NCBI GenBank assembly: GCA_946811185.2 | Contig: OX328104.1 | Location: forward strand, 46,794,505 to 46,858,504 | Source: Hippopus hippopus | Lineage: Eukaryota; Mollusca; Bivalvia; Cardiida; Cardiidae | Length of the DNA: 64,000 nt | Direction: 5' to 3' | Shown here: in pieces, positions 22,295-33,904 of the stretch | Layout of the letters: the number at the start of each line of letters is the position of its first letter | How positions within the stretch are numbered: the stretch's first letter is position 1 | Program-made: the position numbers and the translations under genes | The notes under the pieces: generated by a model | Database searches by the model: none | Seen by the model: the letters and a program-made list of their open reading frames with translations, nothing else | What the model was told of the DNA's origin: nothing

Positions 22295-23076
22295 CGAGGG
22301 CTGAGCAAAAAGTTCATGGAATTTCTTCATAACTTTTTTATTTGATATCCGATTGTTTTCAGATTTTCACTTGTGTAATCATGGTTTTATATCAATTCCC
22401 AAGTAGAAAAATCACCTGTGTTATTTTACTTTAGATATATTTATTTTCATCCTTAAGAGCGCAAGGTCTACTACCCCAGAGCAGCTGTAAAATCACTGTT
22501 GTCATGCTTCGTCTTATTTAAATCTTCTGAAATTTGGTCAACATAATGGATGGCATTCTGTGCAAAATTTCTGACCTCACTTCTGACAAACAACCTTAGG
22601 ACAACAGTTTTTGTGAGACCTATCGAAGGAAAAACAAGCCAAAAAAAGGTGGTTTCTGAAGTGACAGACACTCAAGCAGCGATAAAATTCTGTGTAAACT
22701 TAGGGCATAGTTCATCCAAAATGTGTAAATTATTAAAAGAAGCTAGGCTAAAGGTACCACTGAAAAAGCCTGCAGTGTTCAAGTGGCATGTAGTGTTTAA
22801 AAAAGGCCGAAAGAGTATACTGAAGATGACCTATGGAGTGGACTCGCGAAGATAATTAGTAACGCAATAGTTAAATAACGGCATGCTTCGGTCAGCCGTT
22901 ATGATCGTTGTACAAAGAGTCATACCAACTACGTTTTGGGATCAATTTGCTTGAAACTTTCCAATTTTTTCCATTATGAATGGATCCTAAATGTATGAAA
23001 ATTTACGTGTGATAGCAGTACATTTAGTACTTCTGTTTTAGTTAACAAATTCCACAAACTTTTTGCTAAGCCTTCG
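22295..23076 (+). mobile_element. Mariner-like element, internally deleted
   Basis: Ends CGAGGGCTGAGCAAAAAGTT at left and complement of CGAAGGCTTAGCAAAAAGTT at right, each bordered by TA. Length 782 bp, well short of a 1.3-kb mariner. The reading frame at 22550-22852 holds the mariner N-terminal HTH only (KFCVNLGHSSSKMCKLLKEA then VFKWHVVFKKGRKSI); the catalytic domain is gone. Confidence 0.85.
22550..22855 (+). pseudogene. Mariner transposase remnant, DNA-binding part only
   Basis: It opens MAFCAKFLTSLLTNNLR, then has the typical AAIKFCVNLGHSSS helix and FKWHVVFKKGRKSI, and ends about 100 residues in at a stop near 22853. There are no DDD catalytic blocks. Whether it is expressed is unknown. 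Confidence 0.8.
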
Positions 23077-23505
23077 TATATCTACAGTCATAAATCCCCT
23101 TGCAACTTACATTTCTAGGTCAGTTCTTTTGAGACTGGTACAGTTTTCCTTAATTTACAGGCACTTGAAGTTTGAAGACAAAATCTGGGAAATCAAATTA
23201 ACATGCAGTGTTTTAATGTTGAAAAATTGGTGCTATTCAATCAGGTATAAATTATGTACAGTCCTAATCCCCCTTGCAACTTACATTCTAGGAAAATCTA
23301 TTTGAGACTGGTACAGTTTTATTTAACTGACACTTGAATTTTTAAGACAAATTATGGGCAGTTGAAACATTCTCATAATGTCATTTTAAATGAAAGATAA
23401 AGAAGATCGTAGTGAACTTCATTACCAAACCTTGCCACATTTTCACAAAAATATTAAAAATTAAACTTGGTACATTTTTCAAAAAACAGTCCTACACTGT
23501 GTTAC

Positions 23506-23679
23506 CTATGATATCACAAGTTCGGCCATGTGCACTCCAAGTCCCATTATTCTGGCAAGTTGTCACTACATCTCCATCTAATCTATAGCCATATTCACAT
23601 GAAAAGTAGGCTTTGGAATAAAAAGTTGTTTGGTTATATACAACCGAGCCAAATCCTGGTTTTAATGGTATTCCACAAT
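23506..23679 (-). CDS. Exon: sushi/CCP domain 2
   Basis: 174 bp, phase 1-1, with DCGIPLKPGFGSVVYNQTT, FSCEYGYRLDG, CQNNGTWSAHGRTC. It is clearly a sister of domains 3 and 4, pointing to growth of the array by exon duplication. Donor TTAC/GTAA and acceptor CAG borders match those of the other copies exactly. Confidence 0.92.
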
Positions 23680-23789
23680 CTGAAAGAGAAAAAATACTTT
23701 AACTGGAGTATGTTTTTGGCACCATTTAGCCATTTGTGGAAAAGTGCAGTCCAAGATGAAACTGCACCCAGTGCATAGCACATTTTATC

Positions 23790-24010
23790 TTTTTAATCCG
23801 TGACCACACATTCCCGACTTTCAACGATCCTGGGGAAGAAACCTTTTGAAAACATTGTGGGAAAAGGAGAAAAAGCCGGTAAGCAGCATTTTCTTCTTTT
23901 CCCACAATGTTTTCTACCCTTCCAAATACAAGTTTCAATTTTTGGGTCACATTTAATTGCTCTCAGTTTGAAGAAGTCTAAAATTTGGTTGTCTAGTAAA
24001 CAGTTAATGC
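23790..24010 (+). mobile_element. MITE-A copy
   Basis: Start TTTAATCCGTGACCACACATTCC, core GTGGGAAAAGGAGAAAAAGC with GCATTTTCTTCTTTTCCCAC, end GTCTAGTAAACAGTTAA. Further copies follow at about 24262-24486, 24596-24790 (TTAA start at 24596) and 24795-24965, the last touching sushi exon 1. Confidence 0.7.
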
Positions 24011-24968
24011 TAACACTCCCTTACTTTGCAGTTTTGTTTTTAAGTTCCTTTTGTGTAAATAGATATTGGCCCTTGGCACTTGTGAATCTTTACAGCTGAC
24101 ATCTGATCAAAACTGTTCTTAAAAGAAATTGAATCAGTCGCCTTATTGGAAACCTCTAAAGCTATCCATATTCTATTGAACAAATGGGAAGCTTCTGGAC
24201 GAGTCAGACTGCTGGCCCCATTCCTCTATCAGGAGATAATGTGCAATAAATTTGGCTGTATAACCATTTACCACACAATCTTGAGTTTTAATGACCCTAA
24301 AGAGGTTGGCTTTTGAAAACATTGTGGGAAATGAGAAGATACTGATACCCAGCATTTTCTCATTTTCCCACAATGTTTTCTACCCAATCAAAGACAGGAG
24401 CAATCATTCGAGCTACATTTAATTTGTTGGCTGCAAATGTTCTCAATTTGGTTGAGTCTACATTTTTGTCCTGTGGTAAGAGTTAAATCTTCTGATTCTT
24501 TTTTTTCCCAAAATCATTATTTAATTTTGCGACAAAATAATGAAAAAAAAACATTGATGTTTGAAGTGGTTCAAGAAGATTCACAGAAGTTACAGTTAAC
24601 CCTATACCACACAATCCTGACTTTTAACAATCCTGAGGAAAAAAAAACCTTTTAGAAAGCATTGTGAGAAAAGGTGAAAAAGCTGGTAACCAGCATTTTC
24701 TCCTGTTAACACAATGTTTTCAACCACTTCCCGAATCAAATTTCAATTTTTGATTCACATTCTTTTTTATGTCTGCATATGCTTTCCATTTCAAAAAGTC
24801 TAAATTATTAATGACCTGGAAGAAGAGGTCTTTTGAAAACATTGTGGAAAAAGGAAAAAATGCTTGTAACCAGCATTTTCTCCTTTTTCCACCATGTTTT
24901 TCACCCTTCCACAAACAAATGTCAGTTTTTGAGACACATTCATGTTGTCAACTGCCAGTTAACTCTAC

Positions 24969-25142
24969 CTATTAATGTACAAACTGGCACAGATCTGTTC
25001 CATCCACCACTTGTCTGACAGATGATCACTTTGTTTTCTTCAGTTGTGTAGCCATGGTTACAATAAAAGTGTGCAAGAGAAAAAGCAGTGGTACCATTGT
25101 AAGAAACAGAACCATACCCTGGTGTTTGTGGTAGGCCACAAT
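24969..25142 (-). CDS. Exon: sushi/CCP domain 1
   Basis: 174 bp, phase 1-1. The exon encodes a complete complement control protein module: NCGLPQTPGYGSVSYNGTT, FYCNHGY, a CQTSGGW tryptophan and a final VPVC. The four cysteines pair 1-3 and 2-4 in the family. It is the most divergent of the six copies in the array and the first after the linker module. Confidence 0.92.
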
Positions 25143-25891
25143 CTGAAATGTCAGTGAGTCTTGTTTTCATATATTTTTGAACACTTAGAGCCCTGAATAA
25201 ACCCAAAGGAAATATTCAGTCTAGAAGTACATGTAAGACCCAAATAATTGCAATTTGATGGTAGCTTTGATCTGAAGTTTTTAAGCTAGGCAAACAGTGC
25301 AGACCAAAGATTAGGCTGCATGTTTAGTGCAGTCTGATCTTGATCTACATTGGCCACCAAGGCAAAAATTATTTTGAAAGGTGTTTTATGGGTATACCTT
25401 TACCCACACAATCCCATGTTTCAACAACAGTTAAGAAAAAAGCGTTTGAAAACATTGTATAGAATAGAGAAAATTGCTGGTAATCAGCTTTTTCTTCTTT
25501 TCCAACAAATTGTGTTCTGCTGTTTCAAAGACAAATTTCAACATCTGGGGCAGATTCAATTTGTTATCTACCATTGCTTTCAATATTTAGAGAGTAGTTC
25601 TTACCCGACAATCTGGTATATAAATTAAATGTGTCTGCAATTTGACCCCTGAATTGTTTACATTTGACATTTAATGGGCCTTTAAACACACAAACTATAC
25701 TAATTAGCACCTATAAAAGCAGATTAGGCATGAGGACTTTACTTACACTATTAAGTATGATAAAAAAGGTTGTTAAAGCCCAAGATTGTTTGGTAAAGGG
25801 ATAATCAACACAGTTACTTAAACCTGTTATTGCTATCTTGGAAATGAAAGAGCCCAAAATTTAGTTTCTGTGATGCAAATATGTGCAAGTC

Positions 25892-26120
25892 TTAACCCGT
25901 TAGCACCCAATCCTGACTTTTAACAACCCTGAGAAACAAGCCTTTTGAAAACATTGTGGGAAAAGGAGAAAATGCTGGTAACCAGCATTTTCTCCTGTTC
26001 CCACAATGTTTTTTACCGTACCCAAAACAAATTTCAATTTTTCATTTGCTTTTTTTTCGTTGTCTGCCAATTCTTTCAATTTGGACAAGTATACAATTTT
26101 GTTGTGTGGTAAAGAGTTAA
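25892..26120 (+). mobile_element. MITE-A reference copy (229 bp, TTAA both ends)
   Basis: TTAA at 25892-25895 and 26117-26120. Ends read CCCGTTAGCACCCAATCC and GTTGTGTGGTAAAGAG. The core is a near-perfect hairpin: AAAACATTGTGGGAAAAGGA and AGAAAATGCTGGT on one arm, AACCAGCATTTTCTCCTGTT and CCCACAATGTTTT on the other. TTAA duplication plus a CCC start are features of the piggyBac superfamily, so I infer mobilisation by a piggyBac-type transposase. Confidence 0.82.
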
Positions 26121-26514
26121 ATTTTCTCTGTTACTTATTTCTTTTGTCTATTTTCATACTGTTTTTCTTATTATGTATTAAAACTTAATGTGTTCACATT
26201 TAGCCATTATGTTTCTAGGTTGGTGGCCTTTATGTACACCATCTTATCCTGGTAAAATTGATTATCAAATAGGGATTGTTGGGTAAAGGGTTTATCAAGA
26301 GTGAAAGTTCAATCACGTAAAGCTACAGTAACTACTATGAGAATTGGGCAAGTCTAGAATTCTTCTTTTTTCATATTACATTACAATATTGATAATGTTT
26401 TTGTTTTCATACTTAAATTGTTAAAATTCACAACAATTTATTTTGTATGTTAGTCCTTAGGCCTCTATGTACATTGTATAATTAAACTGAAATTAGGATT
26501 GAAATTTGAAATTT

Positions 26515-26840
26515 ATTATATTCTTATCAGTGAATTACTGGGATTTCACTATGAATAACACCACTATTGATGATATCATCACTAGTGATGATACAGTTTC
26601 AAAATGATTGCCAGAACTACTTTTTTCTTATATTGCTCATATTGTACCATTCTTGATAAATTTTAGAATAAAAAAGGGTGAATTAGTAATATAATAAATA
26701 GGATAATCAACTGGTTGTGTAAATCTGTCACTCAAATGGGGTGTGATGTGGTTAAAAAACTCATCCTTTGGACACCCTGTTCTAGTGACAGATTTTTAAT
26801 ATCACACACAACCAATTGATTATCCTCTATATACATGTAT
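26515..26840 (+). repeat. Dispersed element D, second copy
   Basis: Inverted relative to 8340-8690. It contains 'gatgatatcatcactagtgatgatac' and ends in ATCACACACAACCAATTGAT. The hairpin seen in the first copy is partly kept. Confidence 0.7.
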
Positions 26841-26944
26841 CTAGTTCCAAGAGAAGAAAAATAAGTTAAAATACATGTACTGGTATACCCATATTTTGCA
26901 AGCACCTGTCTTAAGCAAGCACACTTTCAGTGCACCTTAGGACT

Positions 26945-27378
26945 TCCCTTTACCAAACAATCCCATTTTTTTTGATGACCTTGAAGAAGATGGCTTCTGA
27001 AAACACTGAAGGTAAAGGAGAAAAATGCTGATAACCAACAATATTTCCTTTTTCCCCTTCTATGTTTTCTACCATTTCAAACCATTCAATGTTTTCTACC
27101 ATTTCTATCACCTTTTGAGCTTGATTGAATTCACTGACTGCAAATGCTTTAACCGTTTACCAAACAATCCCTCATTTAAATGCCCTTGAGAATGAAGCCT
27201 TTTGAAAACACTGCTGGAAAAGGACAAAATGCTGGTGAGCAGCATTTTCTCCTTTTCCCACCATGTTTTCTTCCCTATCAAAGACAGAAATCATCATTTG
27301 AGCTGTATTTTATTTGTTGCCTGCAAATTCTTTTAATTTGGCCAGGTCCAAATTTTTGTCATTTTGTTAAGAGTTAAA
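26945..27378 (+). mobile_element. Two MITE-A copies in direct order
   Basis: About 26945-27150 (CCCTTTACCAAACAATCCC start; core worn, with a duplicated 'tgttttctaccatttc') and about 27150-27378 (GTTTACCAAACAATCCC start; core GCTGGAAAAGGACAAAATGC). The second ends AGAGTTAA. Confidence 0.7.
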
Positions 27379-27458
27379 TTTGGTTGGGACTGAAATTTTG
27401 CCATTTGATTAGGGGTTTATTCAGATTGGCCTCTATATGTAATTAATGTATATATATA

Positions 27459-28719
27459 CTCAGAGGCAAAAGAAAGTATACACCTTTTAATTTTGGCTGT
27501 TTTGGCAAAATACTTAAAGCTAAGCCCTTGCAACCTTTTTCTTGCGATAGTCCAGTTATTTTTAAACGCCAAAAACAAAAAATTGTCAGCAATACACCAA
27601 AATCAACAAAAAACAAGGGAGTTATTTATCAAAGGTTAGCAAAAGACTTTTTTTGTTACGACGGGGGTTTTCAATGGTTGATGGATTAAATGGTGTTTCA
27701 CGTCGCTCTCAACATTATTTTTAGTCATATCACGCCATTAGCTCACTTCAGCAAACTTATTCGTGTTCATCATGAGTTTAACCGATCTATGATCGGGCCT
27801 TCAAATGTCTTGCCAAAGGAAACTCGCACAAAATCGGAACACCTTGGGTCGGGATCGAACTCTTAACTTATAAGCCATGTGGGTCCCTTTTTCTTTTAAA
27901 GACAAGAAAATGTTTCCATTTCAATCTCTAAAAGTATTGTCAGACTCAATTTGCTCCAATAATCAGGCCTCTGGATGGGTATCTGTGACAAGTTAACTCT
28001 CTTTGGCATACTTTTTAGGCAATTCCTCCGAATTTCCAGACACTTTCATCTAATGTTACTAAATTTTATTCCCATTTATTGATTGCAGATCTCAAATGAT
28101 TCAAAACTATGTTCATGGCTTCGAATTTGACTAAGTTTGATTGAGTGTAGACACGGCACATCACCCTGATTCATTTTCATTTAAGTGATTCACTAGGATG
28201 TCGCAATGTTGATTTCATGCATCATTCCACCCCCAACTCCCGATGTACCAGTCTTACTTCGACATGATTTCTTTAGGTCAACCAGACGGCAGTTCCTTCA
28301 ACTCATAGCACCTCACAGCCGATCAACCGTGACTTGTGTTCATTGCAAGTAACAAGTCACAGACCGGTCTTGAACGACCAGCCTGGAAAATTTTAATGAC
28401 ACAATTTCTATCGGGTTCTGAAAGCCGCTCCATTGTTCGATAGGAAAAAGAAAAGGTTGTGCTTTTTTCAGATTATCGACTCAGAAACCAAATACCGATT
28501 TCCAGCAATATGTTGATTGTCCAATAGGTTGCAGGTGCAGATATACAAAATCAACATGTACCTGCACTGTAGCCAGTCAAGTGTGTCAATTGGTAAATTA
28601 ATGACAGAATATCATTTCAAACTTAATAGCAATAGGTTTTTAAAGATTTCAGGTCAAAGACATGAAAAATAAGAAAATTATGAGAGATCAAAAACTGTAT
28701 ACTTTCTTTTGCCTTTGAG
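27459..28719 (-). mobile_element. Tc1/mariner-like element, degenerate
   Basis: Ends CTCAGAGGCAAAAGAAAGTA and complement of CTCAAAGGCAAAAGAAAGTA, both next to TA; 1,261 bp. On the minus strand, ERLSEPDRNCVIKIFQAGRS (about 28380-28440) resembles a Tc1 HTH, after which stops and frameshifts destroy the gene. A tRNA-like B box (AGTTCGATCCCGACC, minus strand) near 27850 suggests a SINE inserted inside. The element's right end is 19 bp from the exon at 28739. Confidence 0.75.
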
Positions 28720-28738
28720 TATATCTGGCATTACATAC

Positions 28739-28979
28739 TTATTGTTTGATATTCCATTATGTCTGTAGATGTTGACCACTTCATTTCAAAGTCTTGAAAT
28801 ATTGTTTTTGCCAACAAGGCATGGTTGGTTGCTATCAATGTCAGTCTGTACTGTCGGCTCCCATTTCCCTCTGGTATATCGTAGAATGTCACATTCTGCA
28901 TGGATATTTCATACTGGTGCCTTTCACAGTCACCAACTAGAGGACAGTAACAGGGTAACAGATCAAAATTGCAATTTGT
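28739..28979 (-). CDS. Exon: Cys-rich linker module before the sushi array (80 residues)
   Basis: The poly-T tract before the CAG acceptor is very strong; phase is 0 at entry and 1 at exit. It starts with a tight cluster of cysteines (TNCNFDLLPCYC, VGDC) followed by an amphipathic stretch ending in FEMKWSTSTDIMEYQTI. The donor GTATGTAA sits only 19 bp from the end of a Tc1-like element. The module continues directly into the first sushi domain. Family not recognised. Confidence 0.8.
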
Positions 28980-29077
28980 CTGAAAAAAAAAAAAATTAAA
29001 AAGAAAAAAAACTATATTTACCATACAATCCCAATTTTAACAACCAAATTCAATGAGTTCATGTTTGCCGCCTTGTA

Positions 29078-29345
29078 TAGAACTTTATTACAGAGTAAGA
29101 ACAAAAGTGATGTAGAGAATGTTTGTTTCAATGAAAGATCTAAATTTATTTCCTTGAGTGAAAATCATCAGTAACATTTTCACAGTCAACAGCCACTTAA
29201 TGAATTTACCTCCCCCGAAATGTATAAAACTTTATCACAGATTAAGAACAAAACTGATATAGAGGATATTTGATTTTTTCAGAGAAAGATCGAAATTTAT
29301 TTCATTGAGTGAAAATCATTGGTAATACTTTCACAAGTGGCTGCC
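29078..29345. repeat. Two tandem copies of a ~135-bp unit
   Basis: The units share 'aactttattacagagtaagaacaaaa', 'gaaagatc', 'aaatttatttc' and 'ttgagtgaaaatcat'. The duplication is diverged, and no function is suggested. Confidence 0.6.
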
Positions 29346-30170
29346 ACTCATGAAAATATTACTGATGATGTTCACCAGATGAAATGAAATTCGATCTTTC
29401 CCTGAAATTGAACAAAAATTCCATCTATCTCATGCTTCTAACCCCTTTTTTGTTGGGACTTTCATCAAAATCCAGAACAGTGGTTTTCGGTAATTCCCCA
29501 TGACACCTACCCGAACATTAAGAATACAATATTATGTAAAGCGCAAGAAATGTAGAATAAATGCTCATAAATTACATCACATTTCCATCTGGTTGCATGG
29601 CATGCATCTAGGTAATTAGAACTGCCGCAAAGCAGACAAATACCCCCTACCAGCACCTTGTCACTGAAGCAGCACAATCAGAGTACGATAATGATTTTCA
29701 AAACAAAGTTCACCTGTAACCTTGACCTTTGACCCATGTGACCCAAAAACAAAAGGGCACCTCCTTAGGTCATGAGCACACTTGTATAAAGTTTCAGGGC
29801 CTTAGGTCAAACAGCTTTTGAGTTAGAGCACAGAAACAATTTTCAAACAAAGTTTAGCTATGATCTAACTGTCCTTGCCCTTTGACCTATATTACCCAAA
29901 AACAATAGGGCAGCTGTTTTGGTCATGAGCAACACTTATATAAAATTTCAAGGTCCATGTGATCCAAAAACAATTGGGCTTCTCCTTGGGTCATCAGCAA
30001 CACTTGTGTAAAGCTTCAGGGTCCTAGGTCAAGCGGCTTTTGAGTTAGAGCACTGAAACTATTTTCAAACAAAGTTCAGCTGTGACCCTGTCCTTTGACC
30101 CATGTGACCCAAAAACAATAGGACACCTGCTTGGGTCATGAGCAACTTGTTTAAAGTTTCAGAGTCCTAG

Positions 30171-31199
30171 CAGGTTTTTCCTCAGCATTAAAAATTGGGG
30201 GTCATTGTGACCCGTAGTCTCTTTAGTTGAGGGTTATGTCTTTAATTTTGCGGGTCAAAATAAATGGGTCTCTTCGTCTTCAAGCACGGATTACAATATA
30301 TCTCACCTTTAAAGATGCACCCTCACAGCTAGAGAGTAAACAAACGCTGTTAAAGCTCTACAATGTGTAGAATCTAGATAGCTGTGTAAACGTAGATAAA
30401 AAATTTATATAAGGTGTATGGGATAAAGAGATGCAGGGATTTGTCTTCAATTTAAACTGGAAACCGTGGTTGTTATGTCTATGGCTAGCCGCAACAGAAC
30501 AATTTGCATTTTCTATCAGTCATAATCTGTGCAACCTTGCAATCGTCAGGGGCAACATTTGGCATGAAGGTACGAGAACTATTATAATTTCATAAAATAA
30601 AGATAAAATTGGTTACAAAACTGGATGAAAACAAGTAAAGATGCATCTTTAAACTCCAAGGAAGTAAAGTCTTTAAGTCATTTCTGACGGAAAGCTCGAC
30701 TTCAATTTTTGACAGACGATACATTTTCATCCAAATCGCTGCTTGAGGAAGCAGAGCTGCTGTAGGAAGCAGACAATAACAAAGAATGTTACAGTTTACT
30801 TCATTGTGACATTATTTTCCACGAAAAAAACAGACTGGTAATTTGAACTTTTATCTACTGGAAGTCGCGTAAAATAAGCTATAAATTGCTGAGAACCCAA
30901 CTAAGACTTTGACTGGGCCTGTATTTACAACAATTGTCCACTGTACTTTATGATAATGTGTAAACCAGTCTTATTCTATAAATAAATTACCGGAAGACCA
31001 CTTTTATCTAAATGAAACCCTGTAGTTAAAAAAAAAGATCTTCGTCTGAGATACTGATTTATGACAATTTGTTCAATTTCCTAGATAATTTTGATTTTGG
31101 AAAGTTGTGTCACTGATGACGCACTATTATTTACTTTGAGGGTCATTTGAGTTAAAATCCCATCATTGATGCAGGATTTGTGCATCATAGAAAACCCTG
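30171..31199. mobile_element. hAT-like element with 7-bp duplication
   Basis: It begins CAGGTTTTTC and ends GAAAACCCTG (inverted). GTCCTAG occurs immediately on both sides (30164-30170, 31200-31206), and repeat J reads through once it is removed. The CAGG-type ends and 7-8 bp duplication suggest hAT. No transposase is visible. A second element (G, 30309-30652) is nested within. Confidence 0.7.
30309..30652 (+). mobile_element. Element G (TTTAAAGATGCA ends)
   Basis: Inverted ends AAAGATGCAC and GATGCATCTTT, about 340 bp. A second copy lies at 37068-37420 with the same order of blocks ('gctgtgtaaac', 'gcattttctatcagtc', 'aatctatgcaa'). Non-coding MITE-like. Confidence 0.75.
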
Positions 31200-31374
31200 G
31201 TCCTAGGTAAAACAGCTTTTGAGTTAGAGCATGGTAACAAAAACATGGAAGGATTGAGGGATAAGCGGAGAGACTGACAGACAGATGTGGTGAAACAAGT
31301 ATACCCCCTTCTATTTTGTAGGTATAACTAGTGCACGGGAAATACTGTTTCTGCCTTCATTTGAAGAGTTATGG

Positions 31375-31690
31375 AAATATTTATATTCCCCACCTACAAA
31401 GTAGAGGGGGTATACTGGTTTCACCATGCCTGTTTGTCCGTCAATCCCTCAATCAGTCTGTCTTGCTTTTGCTTCTGTGCTCTAACTCAAAATCTGTTTG
31501 ATCTAGGACCCTGAAACTTTATATAAATGTTGCTCATGACCATAGGAGCTGCCCTATTGTTTTCTGGTCACATAAGTCAAAGATCAAGGTCAAATGTGAC
31601 CTTTGAAAATCATTTCTATGCTCTAACTCAATAGCTGTTTGACCTAGGACCCTGAAACTTTATGCAAGTGTTGCTCATGACCCAAGGAGG
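31375..31690 (-). repeat. Repeat J, inverted copy
   Basis: It starts 'ccccacctacaaagtagagg' and runs through two ~150-bp units (ctctaactcaaaatctg, ggaccctgaaactttat). It is reverse-complementary to 29690-31325. Confidence 0.65.
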
Positions 31691-31805
31691 TGAACCGGTA
31701 CTGGTAAGAAACCCAGAGGTAAACTCAATTGTTCCAGTGCTTTATACTGAGCATTAAAAAGAACCAAAGAGTTTATTCCAAGACAATCTAAAGTCTTACA
31801 TCTAG

Positions 31806-32003
31806 GGTCTGTATTTAACAACCATTCTGAAGAACATTTTCAGTCTTATTCTCCAGATTTTTCTAAATTTGAAAGTAACATAACTTCTAATTGGCTAAAC
31901 CATTTGGTTTAGCTAACCAGAAGTTGTGGTACTTTCAGATTTAGAAAATCTCTTTGAGAATAAAACCAAGAATGTTCTCAAGAATGGTTGGTAAATACGG
32001 ACC
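31806..32003. mobile_element. MITE-H, full-length hairpin
   Basis: About 198 bp folding on itself: 'ggtctgtatttaacaaccat' against 'atggttggtaaatacggacc', continuing through 'gaacattttcagtcttattctc' and 'gagaataaaaccaagaatgttc'. The middle reads ggctaaacc/ggtttagc. No coding capacity. Confidence 0.8.
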
Positions 32004-32159
32004 TACATTTCCTTATATCTGATAGTCTATATATTTTTTCTGTGTAGATTGTTTTTTTCTTGTCCATGCCAAATACCCCTAGAGCACAAAGAGACCTAAA
32101 TCCTTCAGATTCTTAATCATCTTTTCCCACAGATTGCTTATTCAGATAATAAACTTTTC

Positions 32160-32690
32160 ACCCTTCATTGAACAATCCTCTGTTTCAAAGACCCAAAGAA
32201 AGGAGGTTTTGTAAATATTGTTGGAAGAGGAGAAAGGCCGGCTATCAGCATTTCCTTTTCCTACATGTTTTCTACCCTCTGAAAGACAAATTCAATCATT
32301 TGTACATCATTTGTCTTCTGTAAATGCTTCAAATAGGGAACAGAACCAAATTTCTCTGCCTCAAAAAGAATTTGATAAGTCTTAACCACACGATCCAGAT
32401 TTTTAACGCCCCTGAAGTAAAAGGCTTTTAACAACATTGTGGAGAAAGGAGAAAATGTGGATAACTCTTTACTACAAAATCCCGAGTTAAAACGACTCTG
32501 AAAAAGAAAGCTTTTGAAAATATTGTGAGAACAGGAGAAAATGCTGGTAACCAGCATTTTCTTCTTTTCCCCTAATGTTTTCTACTTTTTCAAAGACAGG
32601 AATTATTTAGCTACACTAATTCTGTCGTCCGCAAATGCTTTGAATTTCGTCTCATCTAAAACTTTGTTGCTTGGTAAAGAGTTGACCAGG
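32160..32690. mobile_element. Two to three MITE-A copies adjoining the long exon
   Basis: Copies at about 32160-32400 and 32462-32690, with a short fragment between. The last has core GAACAGGAGAAAATGCTGGT and ends GTTGCTTGGTAAAGAGTT; it stops about 45 bp from the donor of the 390-residue exon. Confidence 0.7.
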
Positions 32691-32733
32691 ACAAGTCTAA
32701 GATCATGTTGTACGTTAACTTCATTACATTTAC

Positions 32734-33904
32734 CTTCGTTTCAGTTTCAACAGGTACTTTGTATGAGACAGCACTTCTGTTAAACTCCAATGCTCTGATT
32801 GACAATTCAATGTTCAAAATTCCACTCACACGATCTAGAAGCAAAAATGCTACTTTTTCTTTTGAAAAATCCTTCAACCAGTACGGCCCTGCTCTATCAA
32901 GTAAACTGTTACTGACATATGGTTCTGATGAATCAATGTATACAACAACACTGTCTTCAATTGTATTGTTTAGAGTATCTCTGGCTTGCACTCTGATCTT
33001 GTAAAAAGCACAATATGAGACACTAAGTGCTTGACACATTGACTCAACCCTTATATTCTCTTTTTCAAAGGAGGAACAGCCTATTTTGTTGTCTTTATTA
33101 AATGCCACTGAAAACTCAGTTATACCGTCAATATTATCTGGCCCAAACACAGAAGTTATCCTGTCTGTTTCATCATAGATTCCACTGATATCTGGGTCAA
33201 TTGAAATTGGGCTCAAAATCTGATCTCTTGCATTTGCATACAACTGATTGAAAAAATGTCCACTCCAATCAAGGCATATATGGGTATCATTAGTTTGCCA
33301 AATGGCCTTGTTTTTTCCCCAGATAAAGTTGGTGTTTGAAACAGCAGAAGTCACTTGCAGTGGTTTTTCTGGATTGATGTGTAACACTGATAAATTATAA
33401 GACAAGATGAATCGTCTGGCTTTTCTTGAATTCCCTGCTCTATCATTTACTTGTAGTATAACACAGTAAAGTTGTGGAGCATCCCCAGGTAAATTCAGCA
33501 CTGTTCTTGACACATTTGGACCCAAATTTTGAACAATTAAACTGTTTTCTCCAACCTTTCGGGTACCAATTAGCTGTACAACTTCTCTCAACATGACTTT
33601 AAAAGATTCTATTTGTGAAGACTGGGATGAGGCTCCTGTAACCCGGTATGGATCAAACCAGTTGTTAAAGTTCACAAACACCGATCTAGAACTTGTGATT
33701 CTGTCTATTACTATCAATGGGTCATCTGTGCAATTACCAAGAGCTTTACAATGTACTGGGACCTCATTATCATACAAGTAGCAAAATGTCTTTGCAAGTT
33801 GGGTTTTCTGATAACGTAATGGTAATAAATCAGTAAATGTGGTATTTGTCTTATTCCAGATCTTGTAATATCCGCCACCTTCTATGTCAAAGATAAAACA
33901 CAAC
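32734..33904 (-). CDS. Exon: long unassigned ectodomain module (390 residues)
   Basis: By far the largest exon, open throughout, acceptor TTTTTGCAG, donor AAG|GTAAAT, phase 2 to 0. The product has scattered cysteines (FCYLYDNEVPVHCKALGNC, SMCQALSVSYCAF), many N-glycosylation sites and repeated beta-strand-like stretches such as LYCVILQVNDRAGNSRKARR and YKIRVQARDTLNN. These look like two or three Ig/fibronectin-like sandwiches, but that is only an impression. It is extracellular, placed between EGF-like and sushi domains. I know no named family for it. Confidence 0.85.

Larger units (their letters stand above)
29690..31325 (+). repeat. Dispersed repeat J, tandemly partitioned and split by a hAT-like element
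   Basis: Forward units of about 150 bp (phrases 'gacccatgtgacccaaaaacaa', 'cttttgagttagagcac') fill 29690-30170 and resume at 31200-31325, ending GGGTATACTTG reversed. An inverted copy lies at 31375-31690, so the two arms could pair. Confidence 0.65.

Noticed and set aside
23800..24099. Many short frames reading like FENIVGKGENAGNQHFLLFP, on both strands across 1-38 kb
   Set aside because: They are translations of the MITE-A palindrome; the same peptide appears wherever a copy lies, in any orientation, with no start, splice or codon signal.
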